Shown in pieces: positions 12,857 through 24,500 of a stretch of 64,000 bases of DNA. This DNA is from Lethocerus indicus (lineage: Eukaryota; Arthropoda; Insecta; Hemiptera; Belostomatidae): positions 18,946 through 82,945 of the forward strand of contig JACDQD010000119.1 of NCBI GenBank assembly GCA_019843655.1, read 5' to 3'. The first letter of the stretch is position 1. Each line of letters begins with the position of its first letter. Position numbers and translations under genes: made by a program. The notes beneath the pieces are model-generated. The model searched no databases. It saw nothing but the letters and a program-made list of their open reading frames with translations, and was not told the DNA's origin.

Positions 12857-15587
12857 GTGAGTGGGGCCCGCCAGCCAGAACCGGCATTTCGGCACTTATT
12901 TATTCGACAATTTCACGGATCGATTTCACAATTTCATCCAGAATCTTATTCTCCACCAATTGGACGTACCGCTCGGTCGATATTTTACACTTTTTACTGC
13001 TAATTCCGCGTCTGCGGTAACATCGAAAAAAGGCCCATATCCTGAGTAGGAAAAACCTAATATTTTCCCACCGCCGGAGCCGAATTTTTTTCATCCAATT
13101 TCACGAGGGTTTTTTCAATACTGAAATTCTCATCCGGGTACAGTCGGGTACGGTTAAAATTGACACACGAGAAACCTCTGTAAAACCGAGCGTTAACCGA
13201 TGCTGTAGACTCAACGATTCTACAATTTTTTACCTGTTCTAAACCCCCGAATCTGTCTAATCTGTTCGTTTAACCCTTTGATTTTTTTCATCAATTTCAC
13301 GAGGGTTTTTCAATTCTGAAATTCTCATCCGGGTACAGTCGGGTACGGGTAAAATTGACACACGAGAAACCTCTGTAAAACCGAGCGTTAACCGATGCTG
13401 TAGACTCAACGATTCTACAATTTTTTACCTGTTCTAAACCCCTGAATCTGTCTAATCTGTTCGTTTAACCCTTTGATTTTTTTCATCAATTTCACGAGGG
13501 TTTTTCAATTCTGAAATTCTCATCCGGATACAGTCGGGTACGGTTAAAATTGACACGAAAACCTCTGTAAAATCGAGCGTTAACCGAATACTGTAGACTC
13601 AACGATTCTACAATTTTTTACCTGTTCTAAACCCCTGAATCTGTCTAATCTTACCGTTCAATTGATACTTTAAATATCTTTCATTTAACCCTTTGATTCT
13701 TTTCATCAATTTCACGAGGGTTTTTCAATTCTGAAATTCTCATCCGGGTACAGTCGGGGTTAAAATTGACCCGACAAACCTCTGTAAAACCGGCGTTAAC
13801 CGATTCTGTAGACTCAACGATTCTACAATTTTTTACCTGTTCTAAACCCCGAATCTGTCTAATCTGTTCGTTTAACCCTTTGATTTTTTTCATCAATTTC
13901 ACGAGGGTTTTCAATTCTGAAATTCTCATCCGGTACAGTCTATAAAATTGACACACCTCTGATTAACGTAGACAACGATTTTTTTTACCTGTTCTAAACC
14001 CCGAATCTGTCTAATCTGTTCGTTTAACCCTTTGATTTTTTCATCAATGATTTTCAATTCTGAAATTCTCATCCGGGTACAGTCGGTACGGGTAAAATTG
14101 ACACACAGAAACCTCTGTAAAATCGAGTTATTTCGATTTTTCCAATTAATATTTTCATCCACGGTACAGTCGGGTAAAAAAATTGACGACAAACCTCTGT
14201 AAACACGCTCCTGTTAACCGATTCTGTAGACTCAACGATTCTACAATTTTTTACCTGTTCTAAACCCCCGAATCTGTCTAATCTGTTCGTTTAACCCTTT
14301 GATTTTTTTCATCAATTTCACGAGGGTTTTCTTAATTTGGAAATTCTCATCCGGGTACAGTCGGGTACGGGTAAAATTGACGCACGACAAACCTCTGTAA
14401 ACCCCCCCGGCGTTAACCGATTCTGTAGACTCAACGATTCTACAATTTTTTACCTGTTCTAAACCCCCGAATCTGTCTAATCTATTCGTTTAACCCTTTG
14501 ATTTTTTCATCAATTTCACGAGGGTTTTTTCAATACTGAAATTCTCATCCGGGTACAGTCGGGTACGGTTAAAATTGACGCACGACAAACCTCTGTAAAT
14601 CCCCCAGCGTTAACCGATTCTGTAGACTCAACGATTCTACAATTTGTTCTGTTCTAAACCCCCGAATCTGTCTAATCTATTCGTTTAACCCTTTGATTTT
14701 TTCATCAATTTCACGAGGGTTTTTTCAATACTGAAATTCTCATCCGGGTACAGTCGGGTACGGGTAAAATTGACGCACGACAAACCTCTGTAAACCCCCC
14801 AGCGTTAACCGATTCTGTAGACTCAACGATTCTACAATTTTTTACCTGTTCTAAACCCCCGAATCTGTCTAATCTTTTCGTTTAACCCATTGATTTTTTC
14901 ATCAATTTCACGAGGATTTTCCAATACTGAAATTCTCATCCGGTACAGTCGGTACGGTAAAATTGACACACGACAAACCTCTGTAAAGCGCCCAACGTTA
15001 ACCGATTCTGTAGATTCAACAATTTTGTCTGTTCTAAATCTCTAAATCTGCCTAATCTGGAATACCGATATTACAATCTATGCTGTAATTATAATCTACG
15101 CTATGTGTAATTAGCGATTACGCTGTCGGGGGGGGGGGAAATTCAACTGTAAATCATCAGAAAGTTATTTCATTTCCGGTTCGCTCTTTCACTGGCGACC
15201 GAATCTCACTGAAGATGTCCGTCCGAAAACGGTCTAGCGAAAGACCGAATTGGCACAATAGAAGACGACCGGAACGACAAGAAATCTATGGTTATCTAAT
15301 TATCTAAAATACGGTAAAAATTTGCTATCGCTCTTAAACTAAAAATGTACTCGATTTAATTTATTCCTCGCTCGCTATAAACGACGACTACGTTTCGAAT
15401 ATTCGGCTCAATTGAAATTTTCGCTTTCTGTTTCAGCATCGAAGGCGAATACGTTCCATTGCCAGGCGACGAAGTTAAATATCGCCTCTGTCCGATACCG
15501 CCGAAATTCGAGAAGGAGCAAGCGGTCCACGTTCAAATAGTACACTATACGCCGGAAAAACATACCAGATGGACGTCGACGTATTAA
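12741..15587 (+). CDS. CARHSP1: CARHSP1-like cold-shock-domain protein; central exon not found
   Basis: The family (CARHSP1/CSDC2) are small cytoplasmic RNA-binding proteins with one cold-shock domain. Two coding exons are visible. Exon 12741-12856 starts at an ATG in good context (AAAAATGG) and ends with the conserved arginine-rich segment TRRTRTDS before GT at 12857; the vertebrate protein has PTRRTRT at the same place. Exon 15437-15587 follows TTTCAG and encodes IEGEYVPLPGDEV, then CPIPPKFEKEQAVHVQIVH and a stop, matching the C-terminal half of the cold-shock domain and the family tail. The middle exon, which should carry the KGxGFI nucleic-acid-binding strand, was not seen in the intron in any frame. 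Both visible exons have phase 2 at the junction, so direct joining stays in frame. The intron is filled by a ~195-bp tandem array. Identification is confident; completeness is not. Confidence 0.85.
13100..15060. repeat. ~195-bp tandem array inside the CARHSP1 intron
   Basis: Ten copies, counted by the recurring string TCTGTCTAAT (near 13253, 13447, 13638, 13853, 14007, 14274, 14475, 14667, 14862 and a variant near 15045). Each unit also contains CTGTAGACTCAACGATTCTA and TCATCCGGGTACAGTCGGGT. Two units near 13.9-14.2 kb are shortened. It occupies nearly the whole intron. Confidence 0.95.
15186..15272. mobile_element. Fragment of palindromic MITE family B
   Basis: Contains CACTGAAGATG and the stem ACGGTCTAGCGAAAGACCGA, the arm that appears as CCGGTCTAGC-AAAAGACCG in the intron copies of family B. 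Only one arm is left. Confidence 0.5.
15437..15587 (+). CDS. CARHSP1: CARHSP1 exon, C-terminus
   Basis: Acceptor TTTCTGTTTCAG. The first base completes a codon, then reads IEGEYVPLPGDEVKY and on to WTSTY and TAA. The conserved order is I/VEGEYVP, GDEV, CxIPPKxEK, QAVxVxIxH, which is the last part of the CARHSP1 cold-shock domain. Confidence 0.9.
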
Positions 15588-16832
15588 CTAACTAACCATA
15601 TATATATATTTATATATATAATGTGTGTGTGTTGCATGTTTTTGTGGGGGAGTCGTCCGTACGATATCGTCGCTTTTTTTTTTTTTTGAAAACTTAAATT
15701 AAAAAAAAGAAAAAGAGAAATATTCATTTTTTTCGGTATCGTCGGAAATTTACGCCGGAAAGTTTATTATTATTATCATTTTTTTTGTATTTGCGCTATT
15801 TCCGTAAGACCGTATTCCTCCTAATCCTAACAGAGAGCGGGGGCAATATTGAAACTGCAAAGTGATATAAATTTCTAACAATTCAATTATTATTTCTTCC
15901 GTAAAAATGGCTGAAATTAAAACGGCGTTGGCGACGATAAATCGTTTGAAAATTTCGAAATTGATTTTCGCCCGTATCGAAAATTTCGGTCCGTCGCCCG
16001 ATTGCGATATCTGAATTACGCCATTAATTACGTTTACGGCGCTTAGTGTAGGCGCGTAACGTCAAATTTAATCGTACCATTTCGGTGTGAATATGGTTTG
16101 CGGTGTTATAATAGTGGGGATTATTTTATTGTAGTATAAAAAAAAAAAAGAAAATAACGCACAGAGATATGTGGCGAACGAAAATGATAAGTCGGCAGTT
16201 TAATCTCGTACATTCCTTTCTGTATTATCTCGACGGAGAATTTTCGTTACCGATAATAATAAACAGTTTTTCGGTCGTGACAAGCTTATAATTATTAAAC
16301 GATATTCGGAAATCGAACGGCGAACAGAGTGTAAATTGATTTCGATCCGGAGAACGCACTAAAAATTTAAATAAAACTAAAAACCTACCGATTTGTTTTA
16401 AAGACTGATAATAGTCGGATAATCGCTTCTATTTTTTTAACTGTACATAGAGAAAGCCTTTAGCGCGCACATAATATGCCTTAATAATGCGTTGCACGCT
16501 CTAATATAACGGCGGATTATTAGAATGATTTCGGAACGTCCATTAACCGTCGTTTAATTACTTTTTGTATAAACGGACGGAGATTTTAAGCGCTTTTTAT
16601 TCTCCGTTGGAAAAATAAAAATTCCGACGATCGATAGCGGAATTACAGGTTTCTCCGTTCTCCGTTCATCGTCGGCAAATAATCTAAATACGGGCTGTAA
16701 ATATTACATTGGTTTCTTGTTACAGCGTCTTGACACTCCGTCGACAGGCTCCGAACTATCCGTTCGGATAAATCTCTTTTCGCTCTGCCGAATTGTCGTC
16801 GAGCGCATCATATTTGTAAATTTTAAATCAAC

Positions 16833-16873
<41 letters not shown>

Positions 16874-17300
16874 GCATTTACCGCCGCACTTTTGTACACA
16901 TTTATGTATATGTATTTATCTGCATGCGAGAGCGTACGTATATGTATAAAATACTTGTTGTATTTTTTTCGAATAAAACGTATTCGCCTATTCTCAATTC
17001 GTTACAGTCGTTGATTGATTTCCAGGACAGCGAACGTTTCTATTATTTTTGTGAAAAAATATATTTAAAAATAGCCGTACGGTTTGTTTAAACCCACTCA
17101 ATGACGTATAATTAGATTGTCGTACAATTAAAAATTTCGAAAAAACGAAACATTCAATTTCGTGAAGTTCAGCTTTCACAACAGTTTGTCCGTTCGGTTG
17201 ATTCGGGGCAGTATCGAATTCGGTTTTATTTGTTTACGTTCAGGGGCTAAATTGCGTTGTTAATCGCGTTACGGATCCTCGTAAAATATCGTGAAAAATT
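15588..17300 (+). other. CARHSP1 3' flank, probable 3' untranslated region
   Basis: AT-rich sequence with no recognisable gene. Possible polyadenylation signals AATAAA occur at 16258-16263 and several later sites. A (TA)n tract lies at 16836-16872. The frame across that tract is low-complexity. Confidence 0.4.
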
Positions 17301-17311
17301 TAATCCGACAG

Positions 17312-17374
17312 GGCCAGAAGGGCAGAAACGCTCACCCACCAACGGAAGTTTATAAGCTGGACATAACGGTGTAA
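17312..17374 (+). CDS. Candidate terminal exon of an unidentified gene
   Basis: After a possible acceptor (CCGACAG) one frame reads GQKGRNAHPPTEVYKLDITV and then TAA. The composition is protein-like and quite unlike the surrounding AT-rich DNA, but the segment is 20 residues long, no upstream exon was found, and the family was not recognised. It might be a real last exon, a relic, or chance. Confidence 0.2.
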   Translation, partial: GQKGRNAHPPTEVYKLDITV

Positions 17375-18403
17375 AATTGTCTATTCGGCAGTGGAAGAGA
17401 ATTTATTTTGATTTAAATTTTCTGTTTTTTTTTTTTGTTTTAATAAGGATCTAAGGCGTATACTATTGATTAGAAATTTTTATAAAATTAATCTCACTTT
17501 CGACAGTCCGTAATCCGAAGCCGTTCCTAACTGCGTTGCGACAACACTAGAGTGCACCCGTCGAAAATTGGATTTGAATTTAATTTTTTAATAATTTTAA
17601 TTTTTTAAATTTAAATAATCGTAATTGAAGCGAAGGTTTCTGCGATCCCGGAAGCGGTAGCGCATCGCGTAACGTCGATCGGGACCCGTCGATAGTTCTT
17701 GACGGTGTTACGCGATCCTAACGGAAGAGTCGGCGTCGATTAAATAATTTATTTTTTTTTACACTCTCCACTCTTTATAATCTACAATACGGGATACATA
17801 TTTAAATCAAACCCATTCCTAATACAAATACAGTGTAAAAACAATATTTTTCGTTGGTGACGACACAAATTCGGCGTACGATAGTCGTGGAACAACGGTG
17901 GAAGCTTAAAAATATACTCTTCTTATCGGGCCGAATTAAATATTTTATTTTTCCGACAAAAAAAATTTTTAATCGCACGTATTCATCACTTTTTATTACA
18001 TTTTAATTCTTGCACATATTTATAGGACGGTGGTTTGATGAGTAGGATAAAGAAAAAACAATTTTTTTAAATTAATTCGAAAGTATTTATTTTTTTTTTT
18101 CAAAGCCTTCATAATAACGTTACTCATCGAATCACCCTCGTAAAATGGTTACAATTCTGGTACGCATTTACATATCGTTGTTCGTAAATTATAACAATCG
18201 CATTAATGACCTTAAGAAATGAATGATGTTAACATTTTACGCTATAAAATATTTTAATTAAATTTCCTCCATGAAAGCAGTTAATTTATAGCCAGTCCAG
18301 TCGGGTTTAAATTTGAATTAATGAGTATAATAAAAATGAAATGAACAGTTTGGAAAGCTCAGGCCTAGGCGTTAAAAAAAAAAAATTTTTTTTTTAATTA
18401 CAG

Positions 18404-18690
18404 AAAAACGTGCCGAGAACTTGGATTGGCCGGAATTGTTGTTTGGTTAACGAAATTGTCGGGAGATAACGAGAATGAGACGACTGAAATCTGAAAGGAG
18501 AATTTATAAAATTTCGTCTCCGCCCGATGAATTTCTCGACCGTTCTGGAGCGATGAACCCGAGAAAAGGGTCGAAAGAACGATCGGAAATGCAACGAATC
18601 AAAGTTCTACCGAAGCTCAATTCCGGTATTCGACTACAGTCTATAGGCAATTATGAATTATCGACTAGAGAAGACTTGTTTTCGGAATAA
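18404..18690 (+). CDS. Candidate exon of an unidentified gene
   Basis: Preceded by a poly-T tract and TTACAG. The later part is open from 18451 to a TAA at 18688-18690 and encodes a basic, protein-like tail (SSPPDEFLDRSGAMNPRKGS, later IGNYELSTREDLFSE). The first 150 bases are open in more than one frame, so the frame at the acceptor cannot be decided. The complementary strand is also open for 66 codons. No family recognised. Confidence 0.25.
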
Positions 18691-18729
18691 TCCGAGCGAG
18701 AATTTTTTTTTTATTCTCCGACACTAGTT

Positions 18730-18900
18730 CGGACTCCGATGAAAATTTTTTCCGTCGGCCACGTTTTTAAATTGTATCGCGTAGAAACCAATTTTATACA
18801 TTTTAAAACGTCGCCGGTGACTGACGGCGTAAAATACGGTATAAAACTAAAAAAATTTTACATCTTTTCGAGTTTTAATTTTTATTTAATACCGCTTTCC
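18730..18900. mobile_element. Fragment of the CACGTTGAGTGC TTAA-element family
   Basis: Contains CGGTGACTGACGGCGTAAAA and GGTATAAAACTAAAAAAATT, closely matching the left part of the element at 32902-33286 (GGTGACTGACAGTGTAAAG). Clear termini are missing. Confidence 0.45.
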
Positions 18901-20670
18901 AATTGATGTGCGAGTTCAAAATAGCTGGAATTTTGACCGGTTGTAATTGCCAGAATATTACCTGATCCTACCTGAATTTAGTCATAACGAATACACACGT
19001 TATATCGATGCTCGGTGCCGTATTCGTTTTTTTTTATTATTTTTCGGGGTAAAAACTAAAATTTCCATTTCGAAAAAAATTCCGTCTACTGTGTCAAATT
19101 ATATTGTGCGCACGTTACTTACAATACGAATAGTGTACTTTTAATTATCACACAAATATTTGAAATAAAAAAAAAAAAACAGAAATACTTTCAATAATGG
19201 AAGAAATCTCAATTGCGATTATTTGTTTAAAACGACGGTACGTATTCGTTTAAAAATTGGTAAAAAAAAAAACATTCGCTCAGTCATTTTTGTTAAAATT
19301 CTCTTACTAAGAGTTAAGAGATTTCATATTCACGTTTACAACACACATTTATCGATATTGCCCCGTTTTAAAAAAAAACGATAAATAAAATTAACCGACG
19401 TAAATAAATAATTAATGTACATAACTGTAAAAAAAAATAACTGTACAAGAAATAACATCAATGCATAGAGTTCATTTTCGCAGTTTTGTGATGAACTTTC
19501 GACTTATAACACATATCTTTTCTCTTCCGAGAAGGCGATTTGCGTTAATTTGCGTAAATAAAAACGGATACATGAAAAAGCATTTCGCGATACTGGCAAG
19601 CACAAGCGTATAAATAAACGTGAAATATTATGTTTCAATCGCTGCATTAACGATCTTCAGTAACAGGTTTTTGGCCCCAATTTATGACATTTATTATTAT
19701 TATAATTATTATTATCGACAAGAATGAGCCAATTTCTTTATAACTGTGAAGACAACACACACACACACACACACGCACATACACAAATTTGACTAAAAAT
19801 AAATATACGGCATTTCCAAGTCGAATTCGGCTATTAAAAATAAAAAATAAAGTGGACAAACACTTTTTTTTCGCTTATATTCAGGAGAGAGTGAAACGTT
19901 GTTTCGTTTTTTCAAACAATGCCTGCCCCACGGACGCGAAACAATGCCTATTTCAATAATAAATGTGACACTAATTTAAAAACTGACTGCGGTAATCGGA
20001 CAACGATTTCGTCGTCGAATTGCGACTTCGTGTACCTCAAGTACAAACGTGTCAGGTTCAGTTTTTTGGAACCAAAAATCATCTCCGAGACCGATAAAAA
20101 CATATTTCGACTACAATATTCGATATAATGATTGTTAATTGGCGGAAATTGTCACGTTTCAGTGTCGATTATCGAATCGGAAAAATACCGTACAAACTCG
20201 ATATTCGATAATTTCAAATTATTTTTTCTAAAGTTTCAATTTGGAATTGCTATTTTCTTTGTAACCGTCAACGATGCTTTCGCTTTCATTCCTCGCGTTC
20301 GACAAAATTCCCGTAAAACAGTCGATAAAAAAAATTTTTCTATAGTAAAACCGTTTGCGTTCAGAAATTGTCGATTTCACGAATTTTTTCCATTCGGACG
20401 ACGTTAATTTCCTCTTTTTGCACGAAATGAAATATCGCCCGATATGAACATTTCTGAAAGCTCCGTGGCCTACACTTTGTCCGATATATATATATATATA
20501 TATATAATATCAAATAATTTCGCAATTTAAAGGTCGGTCTGTTATTTTTTCCCCGGATGCCAATTTCTCTCTTTTTTATATATATATATATATCGTTTAA
20601 TCGTTAATTTTATTTAAAATAAAAAGGTCAATACTTGGAGTTTAAATCGGTTGGGCGTTATTCCGTTCGC
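18901..20670. other. AT-rich DNA without a recognised gene
   Basis: Contains (TTA)n near 19690-19720, a (CA)n tract at 19754-19774 and (TA)n tracts at 20487-20506 and 20579-20592. Small frames on both strands show no family signature. Confidence 0.5.
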
Positions 20671-20676
20671 CCGATT

Positions 20677-20853
20677 CTACCGCTTACGGTTAGAGTCGTA
20701 AGGGGCGTAAGGGTCCATTTCGGTACCTGCCGATGGAGATCCGCCAATATCCGCTAGTCCGATATTATCTCTCGTCCGCCCACCGTCGATGCCGGCTACC
20801 GACGACGGCGAGAAGCCGTAACCACCGGTTCCGGCACGAAACCACAAAACATT
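20677..20853 (-). CDS. Candidate last exon of an unidentified minus-strand gene
   Basis: Reading on the minus strand after the acceptor GCGGTTTCAG, 58 codons run NVLWFRAGTGGYGFSPSS, then GIDGGRTRDNIGLADIGG, and end PYAPYDSNRKR with TAG at 20677. The clean acceptor in phase 0, low repeat content and Gly/Ser/Pro-rich tail suggest a real coding exon. It lies 500 bases beyond the DNAL4 stop on the same strand. It could be the 3' end of a gene whose other exons are inside DNAL4 introns, or an alternative DNAL4 3' exon (the donor of exon 2 is also phase 0), though it has no dynein light chain similarity. Confidence 0.45.
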   Translation of the reverse strand, partial: NVLWFRAGTGGYGFSPSSVAGIDGGRTRDNIGLADIGGSPSAGTEMDPYAPYDSNRKR

Positions 20854-21039
20854 CTGAAACCGCAATACCGTCTATTAACTTCACAGGCACTCTATTATCA
20901 CAACTTAAATTGCGTCTCTCTCTCTCTTTTTTATATCGATACAACTATGAGAAATTTGCGAATAAGACTTGGAAATGATACATATATATATAAATATTAA
21001 TACCGCTAATTTCGTTACATATTTCGTTTTTTTTTTTCA

Positions 21040-21045
21040 TTTATT
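21040..21045 (-). other. Possible DNAL4 polyadenylation signal
   Basis: TTTATT on the plus strand, AATAAA on the minus strand, about 310 bases after the DNAL4 stop. Several similar hexamers are nearby, so the choice is tentative. Confidence 0.25.
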
Positions 21046-21356
21046 TTTCTATCTACCTTCGCTCTAACTGTAATATTTTACGCAACGAAATGACATAAAA
21101 CACATTTTAAAAAAAATAATCTTCCAACAATTTATGATATACACAACGAATACATCGCCGTAATTATCTACAGAAATAAATAAAACTCGATCGAATAAAA
21201 TGTGAACGTAAACAAACACAACAAATAACAAATACACACAACCGACTAGAAAAAAAAGTGAGTATTACTCGTTGTACATTTTTGACAGTTTCTTATACTA
21301 AAAAAAAAAAACATGAAAATTGGTATTTTTTGTTCTTTTTCTTCTCTCTCTCTCGC

Positions 21357-21521
21357 CTAGCAGCACTTCCAGATGCATATCGCCGTATTACCGCCGAAGA
21401 AGAGGTAGAGGAGCGTTTTGCACTCGTACGATATGTCGAAGCCGAAACCTTCGCCGACGACTGCGTGCCAAGACGGTCCGAACTTCTTGTCCAGATTGTC
21501 CTTTATCGTCCTGGCGGCCAT
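21357..21521 (-). CDS. DNAL4: DNAL4 exon 3 (C-terminus)
   Basis: Acceptor on the minus strand reads GGCTGTCTAG, then 54 codons and TAG. Encodes the LC8 core from AARTIKDNLDKKFG to the hydrophobic tail YLFFGGNTAICIWKCC. Confidence 0.97.
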   Translation of the reverse strand: MAARTIKDNLDKKFGPSWHAVVGEGFGFDISYECKTLLYLFFGGNTAICIWKCC

Positions 21522-24500
21522 CTAGACAGCCCGGTGGGGGGGAAACGGGACAGAGAAACGAAAGGATTGATTAGAGGACGGCCGACGACGGAACGACAAC
21601 AGAATTTATACTCACCGAAATTCCGATAAACATAAAGGCTCGACACTTTCCGGTAGGATAGCTTAATACCGGGGGGGGGCAGGGGGGGAAGGATCTCGGT
21701 TTATTACTCGGGTTTTAAACAGTATCGAGTCGATCCTGCCGAAATTTGGATTCGTTCAAAATATACACATTGTCGTACATTTCCGTTTAGGCTATTTTAT
21801 AGAACGGGCAACAGCGATGAGAATGAAAAGGGTCACAAAATAATTCAAATGTTTATACATAAAAAGATATTTACGGGGCGCCGGAAAGTGATGTCGCTTC
21901 ACCGTACGTGACAATATCCGTTTTTTTATTTATAAGTCGATGTAAACGATATTTTAATTTTAGAGCGACTTGTTTATTCGTAAATAATTTTTAACCCTTT
22001 GCACTCGAAGTTATTTTTTCCGTTCATATCACACCGGCAACTCGTACCGGACATATTATCATTGTGTGGAATCGATCGATGTATCCGTAAAGTATAATCG
22101 AAAAAAATCCAACGGTTCGGAAATTTGTGGTCCGGCACATTTCGAGGTGAAATATCGAAATCCGTCGGATTATCCACTTTCGAAACATCAATCCGTTCAT
22201 CATTTTCAGTTGAATCCGCTCTGTCTTCTACACTTTCTCCTATATCACTTTCGGATCAGTCGATATCACTTTCAATTCTCGCTGTACATATAACGGGAAA
22301 TATATCGCTATCGTTAGAATCGTAGCCCAGTTCGATATTGTCCGCGTTATCGCACAGCTAAGAGTGTCTATATTATTTATATTATGTTCGCTATAAACTT
22401 CAAATTCTAATCTCGTCGCTACTACTGTATCGATATCGCTATAAATTTTCACAAATTTTTCTTTTATTCGCCACATATCGGGGATATAGATACGAATTGA
22501 AAATATAAAAACGACGGATAAACTCGAATCCGATACACACTTTTCTACTCCGAGTGCTGAATATCGCTCAAACCTCGGATTGTCCTCCGTTAATCGAGAG
22601 CGTAATAATCCGCAAACTATACAATATCTATAAATATCCCTATAAACAGTTTATACGATTTGTTTTTTGTCGTTACGTGTTAAAAACTGAAAATTATCGA
22701 GCGCAAAGGGTTAATTTAGAAAATTCCATTCGTTCTTCCACCACTTTCCGGTCGACCCGCTTTTTTCAAACGATAGTTAAATATAAAACGATAGCCGCAC
22801 AGAGACGGAGTAAAAGAGGAATTATGACCGATGAATCTACTACAACGGGGCGATGATCTACTGAGTGTGCACGATGATATGGCGTCGATTGCTGTGCGGG
22901 GTTGATGAGTTTGATGTCGAGGAAGGCGATGATCGGCTTTGAAATTCGTCCCAAATTCTATAACGGGGCGCTAAATATCGTCGAGCACCTACTGAACTTA
23001 ATAGAAAAAAAAGATGATTAATAACAACAACAACGACGACAGGCTGAGCGATGCGATGAGTGTGTAAAAATGTACAAATCGTTTTCGAAACAACGACTAC
23101 GTTCATGCAGCGTCTACGCCTACAAGATCTACTGGGGTCTACAGTGGGGGCGGGAGGCGGGTATATATTTTTTTTTGGCTTACATGCTGGCGTAGGAGAT
23201 AAAAAAAAAAAAAAAAATCTCGTTTATATATATATTTCCTTTCTGATCTAATTTCGCACAAAACTGCCAATATTGACCTAATTTTTTTTTTTTAGCGCTA
23301 TCGAAAAATTTTTCGTCCAACAGATGTGCACTAATTCAAATTCTCATGCACGTTGCTCTAATTTATTGAAAAATTATAACGAAATCGGCCGATACTTACT
23401 TGGTGTATTGCAAACATTTTTAAATCGCGCGCCGTCCGATATCCGTCCCATTGCGTAACGGTTCAACAGACTGAATTCCCGCAATTTGAATAACACAATT
23501 TTAAATCTATCGTATAGCGCGGAAATTATTATTGTTATTAATAGACGGGCGAAGGATTCTTCGGACCAGAACTGTAATTATCACTAAAATCCGGTCGGAA
23601 TTGTGTAATACTGCCTCGGTCTGTTTGCTATTCCGGAATTTTCCATCGTTCGGAAATCACCCGAGTGAGCTCCGCTGAATGGGGGCGCTTTTTATCTTCC
23701 GAAGTCCTCTCGGGTGTTGTCTGTTTCGTTATACCCGATTCGTTAATCGCATCTGAATTACGACTTGTTTGTTATCAGCGACGTGTGGAACTGGTTTACG
23801 TTCCGAGAGGTCACCGGGAGGAAAAACTATTTCCCGATCGCTCAACGGATGATTTCCGAGAACACTCTCGACGAAGAATCTCCTCTCCGACCGACGTAGT
23901 GTTAAACGATATCGCCCGGAAGAAAAAGAAAAAATAGTGTTCGTTTTCGACGCTAAAAAGCTACAAATCAACAATGTCCGCAATAACCAAGCTTCAATCG
24001 ATCGAATCAATAAAACACTACAGAATGTAACACAACTCGAATATAGAGTCAAAGAGCAAACATACGTTTCTTTTATTTTTCTCTTTTTTTTTTTTTTTCT
24101 AGAAGTAAAGAAAAGAAAATGGAAAAACAGGCCTCACCTCGTTATTGGAGGCAAATTTTTCACAAGCCGTCACAATTAATTCAATCGCTTCCGTTCTCAT
24201 TTCTTCTCCCATATCGCAATTCTGCACCAAAAAAATATTCGCTGTGTATATTTTTTTTTTACTTAAAAAAAAAAAAAGATCTGGGTTATACCGACCCAGT
24301 AGTAAGAGGGGGGCCGCCTTTTTCGACCCGAAGAAGATTTTCAATCCGCAACTTTCGATACGATTTTCGTCGTTACGACTTTTCGGCTGTGTCAAAGTCG
24401 ATTGAATTGTACCAAAAAAAATTGAGCCGATACATCCTTTTGAAAGAGGAAAGAAATATTTACACGGTCACGCGTACATATATATATATAACTATTATTT

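Noticed and set aside
23665..24052. Overlapping open frames in DNAL4 intron 2 on both strands
   Set aside because: No domain, no splice context, and equally open on both strands.
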